From positions 1 through 64,000 of the forward strand of contig NZ_LZHQ01000034.1 in the NCBI RefSeq assembly GCF_001690655.1: 64,000 nt of DNA, in the 5' to 3' direction. Below the pieces are notes generated by a model, which worked only from the letters and a program-made list of their open reading frames with translations, ran no database searches and was not told where the DNA came from. The translations under genes and the position numbers were made by a program. Positions 60,924-64,000 of this stretch are shown piece after piece (within the stretch, counting starts at the first letter, position 1; each line of letters begins with the position of its first letter). Origin of the DNA: Gilliamella sp. Occ3-1 (GTDB lineage Bacteria; Pseudomonadota; Gammaproteobacteria; Enterobacterales; Orbaceae).

Positions 60924-62048
60924 TTAGCTATTTTTTCTAACAAATTTATTTAAATCAGCATAAAAAATACGAGCAATTTCTTTATACCCTTGTAAAGTTT
61001 GATGCACTAAATCTGGACGAGCAAGTCCTCTTTGCCGCCACTGCTTAATAGCAAACTTACCCGCCCATTGCTACTCGCCAATCCCCAAATAATGTTTTTT
61101 TCGACTTGACTACTTGCTTTTAAATATTCATTATTTTTTCAAAAAATTTTGGCATATCGGCTCCATTTACCATGGTATCAGGCGGTATCATTATTAATAT
61201 AATAGCATTAGGTAATGTTTTACAAATCAGTCTAATATTGTTAACTAAGTTTCTTCGATACTAACTGGCATCTAATGTTTCATCAAAACTTTTATTTGTT
61301 CCGTATTCAAGAATAATTAAATCACTTTGTGATATAGTTAGTTCTTTAAACCAATTTTCCTTCCACTTTTGCCAAATTGCCTGTTTAGCACCATTAGTAG
61401 CAATAGATGAAACAATAACACCTGATTATTGATAACCAGTTAACCAAATTCCCCAAGCTCTATATCTTTTTGACTCTTTATTACTAAAAGTATTTTAGAC
61501 AAAACCGATGCTGTTTGCCAAATATTTGAGGCAGAATTATAGTTTAAATTAATTTTTTTATCATTTGTATCATAAAGCGCTAGCAAGTTTGAAGTGTTTT
61601 AAAGGTTAACTTAACTTGCCAATATTTATTATAAGATCTTTTTGGAGCAATGTGGATAGTGTCAAAATCATGACTTGGCTTAGCAATAATCCCCTCATAG
61701 GAAAATCCAGATTACTTAAAGTTCGACTACTTAGTACATCCCAGTTTTTAGCTCTCCATGTAACAGCTGTAAGGTTCTGCCCTTTTATAGCTACAGGCGC
61801 GTTACCCAACCAATACTTGCGTTACCATACTTTCGTTGCATTAACTTTCTAAACTCACCAGTAAAAAAGTCAGCTGCTGAATGTAAATCACCAAATTGTG
61901 TAATATTGACCACTTGATTAGTTCGTTTTTTTCCGCTAACAATTTTAGACGTTTTGCAAAAACGTTTAACGTTAAGATCACCAAAATCAACAATAGCAGA
62001 TACGGTAGTAGTTTTACTTTCAGCTACATTACAACCAACAGTAATCAT
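60924..62048 (-). pseudogene. Decayed SGNH/GDSL-type hydrolase
   Basis: Parts of a secreted SGNH-type hydrolase can be read in different frames. The N-terminal part has VVNITQFGDLHSAADFFTGEF (a QFGDSH-like nucleophile block with Leu in place of the usual Ser) and RKYGNASIGWV. After a shift near 61797, PVAIKGQNLTAVTWRAKNWDVLSSR follows. Further shifts lead to LIILEYGTNKSFDE, then IPPDTMVNG, and finally AGKFAIKQWRQRGLARPDLVHQT to a TAA at 60926. At least three frameshifts and several stops. It adjoins two further broken genes of the same kind. Confidence 0.8.
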
Positions 62049-62096
62049 TATTGCTATTATGGTTGCAATATATTTTAAAGATTCACTATGAGTATC

Positions 62097-63219
62097 CTAT
62101 AATTCTTTATAAAATATTTGTTCCATAGCGGCTTTAGCCAGAATTCTTTGACCAGCTATTGTAAAATGAATCCCATCATCAGTTCTTACTTTAATTTTTG
62201 CTTTATCTGTTTCTATAAAATTACTAAACTTTTCATATGTACAACCAAATAATTCATTTGTTATTAAGAAATATTGTTGAATTTTTTCTAGTTCAGATCT
62301 ATATAAATTATTTAGATAAGCCATTCCATTACTTAATTTTGGTTTACGCATACAAGCTGCTACAAGCCAAAGTACTTGGACATTATACTCTATAGCACTA
62401 TTTAAAATAGATGCAATACGCAAACAGTATTGTTCTTCCCATAATTCAGATTTGAATTCAACATGTTTGATATAACCTTTTACACGAAAACCCCAAGGAT
62501 CATTAGCACCAAGAAAACGACAAGTAATTTAATTGAAGAATCTGCAATTAAATTATCATTGATTGTTTTTGGCCAATTAAAAGCATTTGGATAAGCAAGT
62601 CCTGTGCTCTGTTTTCTCAAATCAAGGCTTTTATTTTATACTGTTTTAAAAGAGCATTTTTTAACATATGGTGCAACACCTTGTATCAGTGAATCATCAA
62701 CAAAAAACACTTTATCATTACTTGTTAATATGATAGGTAGCAGCTCGTGGTGTAATTTAATATTGTCTTGTATTTTTTCAGGATTATTTTACAATATGGG
62801 CTTGGTTTCTGGTTGATTGCGATTGGTAGTATGAGAATATGTATTTGAATTGGAATCCATTTTACTACTTAATATTCATTTTTTGCTAATTTCCATGCTC
62901 CTTTGTTTCTATAATTTCTTCAATTTTCTTATTTTGTTGCCCTTTTTATGCTCGACTACTGCTAACTTGGATTTTTTCTCATTAACAGGTAATACATCAT
63001 CAATCGGTTGAGTAAGCAAAACTGGGGACAGGGTTGTTACATTTTCTTGAAATTTTTACTATCACTTTTATTTTCTTCAAACTCTTTTGTCAAAATTTCT
63101 TCAGAAGAAATCGTATTACTGTCAAATAAATCTATATAATACGCCTGCTGACAATAAGTCAGTATTGATTTGTAATAAATCGCTATTAATGTAATGGCGG
63201 TAATCGACAATACCAACAA
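62097..63219 (-). pseudogene. Decayed DUF459-type SGNH hydrolase
   Basis: The start is an N-terminal anchor (MLVLSITAITLIAIYYKSI, 63219-63160) and a polar linker. Then comes DSLIQGVAPYVKK, SLDLRKQSTGLAYPNAFNWP and VVFLGANDPWGFRVKGYIKHVEF in a shifted frame, followed by the intact end WLVAACMRKPKLSNGMAYLNN and GIHFTIAGQRILAKAAM. This is the DUF459/OafB-like hydrolase class that often partners MBOAT acyltransferases. A deletion near 62540 and several stops disable it. Missing Gly and Ser in the VDDSL block also differ from the usual GDSL. Confidence 0.75.
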
Positions 63220-63369
63220 TATATAGCTTGCTGATAAAGACTACTAGTAATAACATGTGTTTTTTACTTTGTCATTATCCTTTTGAGCTTTTTTTATGCG
63301 TGTTTTTATTCAGTGATTTATAACGTTGCCGTTTCAAATTAGATTTAGATTTTTTATATATCATCATAA

Positions 63370-64000
63370 TTAAAAATTAGCGTAAATAAAATTTGGCATA
63401 CCTAATGGCGCAATATAAATAACTAACCACAAAATTACAATAAATACCAAAGGTAAATATAAATGCGGTATTTTAGTTAGCTGTATAATAAACCACTCAG
63501 TAAAATTTTTAACTATTGGATAGGTAAAGTAGATGAAACTAATAACCAAAAATGCTTCTGCATAGTGTGGTTCTATAAAGAAGTTATGCACTAATGCTGT
63601 CATATAATCTAATGCATCAGGTAAACTGTCGCTATTAAAAAATAGCCATGTAAAACAAACATAATGCCATGTCAATAAACGCGCCACCCAAGGCGAGCGT
63701 ATAGCTATCCAACCTTTTCCTAAATAACGATCACCAATGTTAAGTGCCACAATACCAATACCGTGACATGCCCCCCCTTAAATAATAAAATTAATGCCAG
63801 AACCATACCATGGTCCAGATAGTAACATTGCCAGCATGAAATTAATTTGTATCCGAATAAACCCTCGGCGGTTGCCTCCTAAAGGAATATAAATATAGTC
63901 GCGGATCCAACGAGATAAACTTATATGCCAGCGAGTCCAAGATTTCTCAAATTCATACTAAATAAGGAAGATTAAAGTTAATTGATAAGCGAAATCCTAG
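63370..64000 (-). pseudogene. Decayed MBOAT O-acyltransferase (AlgI/PatA type), cut by the window edge
   Basis: The minus strand reads [28 protein letters not shown], then [18 protein letters not shown], a TAA in place of the usual Trp, and on to GIGIVALNIGDRYLGKGW and several membrane helices. This is the standard membrane-bound O-acyltransferase layout. The part from 63750 down is an open frame (126 residues), but it lacks the N-terminal helices and the upstream part has at least two in-frame stops (one near 63955). The motif has Tyr where the first catalytic His normally is. The gene continues beyond the window. Confidence 0.8.

Noticed and set aside
62604..62816. 70-codon plus-strand open frame in the decayed region
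   Set aside because: Antisense to the recognisable DUF459-type remnant and without a ribosome-binding site.
1..64000. CRISPR arrays, tRNA, rRNA, prophage or toxin-antitoxin systems
   Set aside because: No regularly spaced repeats, cloverleaf sequences, rRNA motifs, phage structural genes or paired small toxin-antitoxin genes were seen on either strand.

Overview
This is an AT-rich stretch of a gammaproteobacterial chromosome, almost fully packed with housekeeping genes. Protein matches and local gene orders resemble Enterobacterales and Pasteurellales: mukFEB, fabR-oxyR, surA-rsmA-apaH, lptD, tmaR, yheU-crp, and the purF-cvpA-dedD-folC-accD cluster. The low GC content, lost intervening genes and decaying accessory loci suggest a host-associated lineage such as the Orbaceae (Gilliamella-like insect gut bacteria). 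That placement is an inference from general recognition. No rRNA, tRNA or CRISPR array was seen.

Layout. 1-925: a truncated IS3-type insertion sequence, an unidentified gene remnant and a decayed gamma-carbonic-anhydrase-like gene. 1031-5056: ftsK and an orphan citG. 5228-5437: a dead IS481-family transposase fragment. 5716-12231: the mukF-mukE-mukB condensin operon. 12548-15490: pntAB transhydrogenase. 15704-17312: oxyR and fabR. 17748-26381: pcnB, lptD, surA, rsmA, apaH and sppA, running from RNA polyadenylation to outer-membrane assembly. 26448-30405: lapC/yejM, ybhL and moaCDE. 30608-32776: priA. 32821-48167, all on the minus strand: uppS-cdsA-rseP-bamA-skp-lpxD followed by tig-clpP-clpX-lon-ppiD-ybaV, which joins the envelope-biogenesis and proteostasis clusters. 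48220-49141: crp and yheU. 49290-53127: a two-gene SinH/SinI-like inverse-autotransporter locus, the only intact surface or accessory system here. 53498-54190: a second decayed IS481 copy, inverted relative to the first. 54308-59177: purF-cvpA-dedD-folC-accD. 59486-60895: tmaR, yciH and pyrF. 60924-64000: a decayed three-gene O-acetylation-type locus with two SGNH-type hydrolases and an MBOAT acyltransferase.

Several gene sets act together. The outer-membrane set is LptD, SurA, Skp, BamA, RseP, LpxD, PpiD and LapC. The cytoplasmic protein quality-control set is Tig, ClpXP and Lon, with a sigma32-like promoter in front of lon. MukBEF and FtsK serve chromosome organisation and segregation.

The most notable observations are: an ATT start codon for pcnB with the ribosome-binding site placed for it; mutually exclusive hairpins between the adhesin and its SinI-like partner; two inverted degenerate IS481 copies about 49 kb apart; and the jointly decayed O-acetylation locus. 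I did not find a convincing undescribed multi-gene system. The best candidate for unknown biology is the SinI-like protein and its link to the adhesin.
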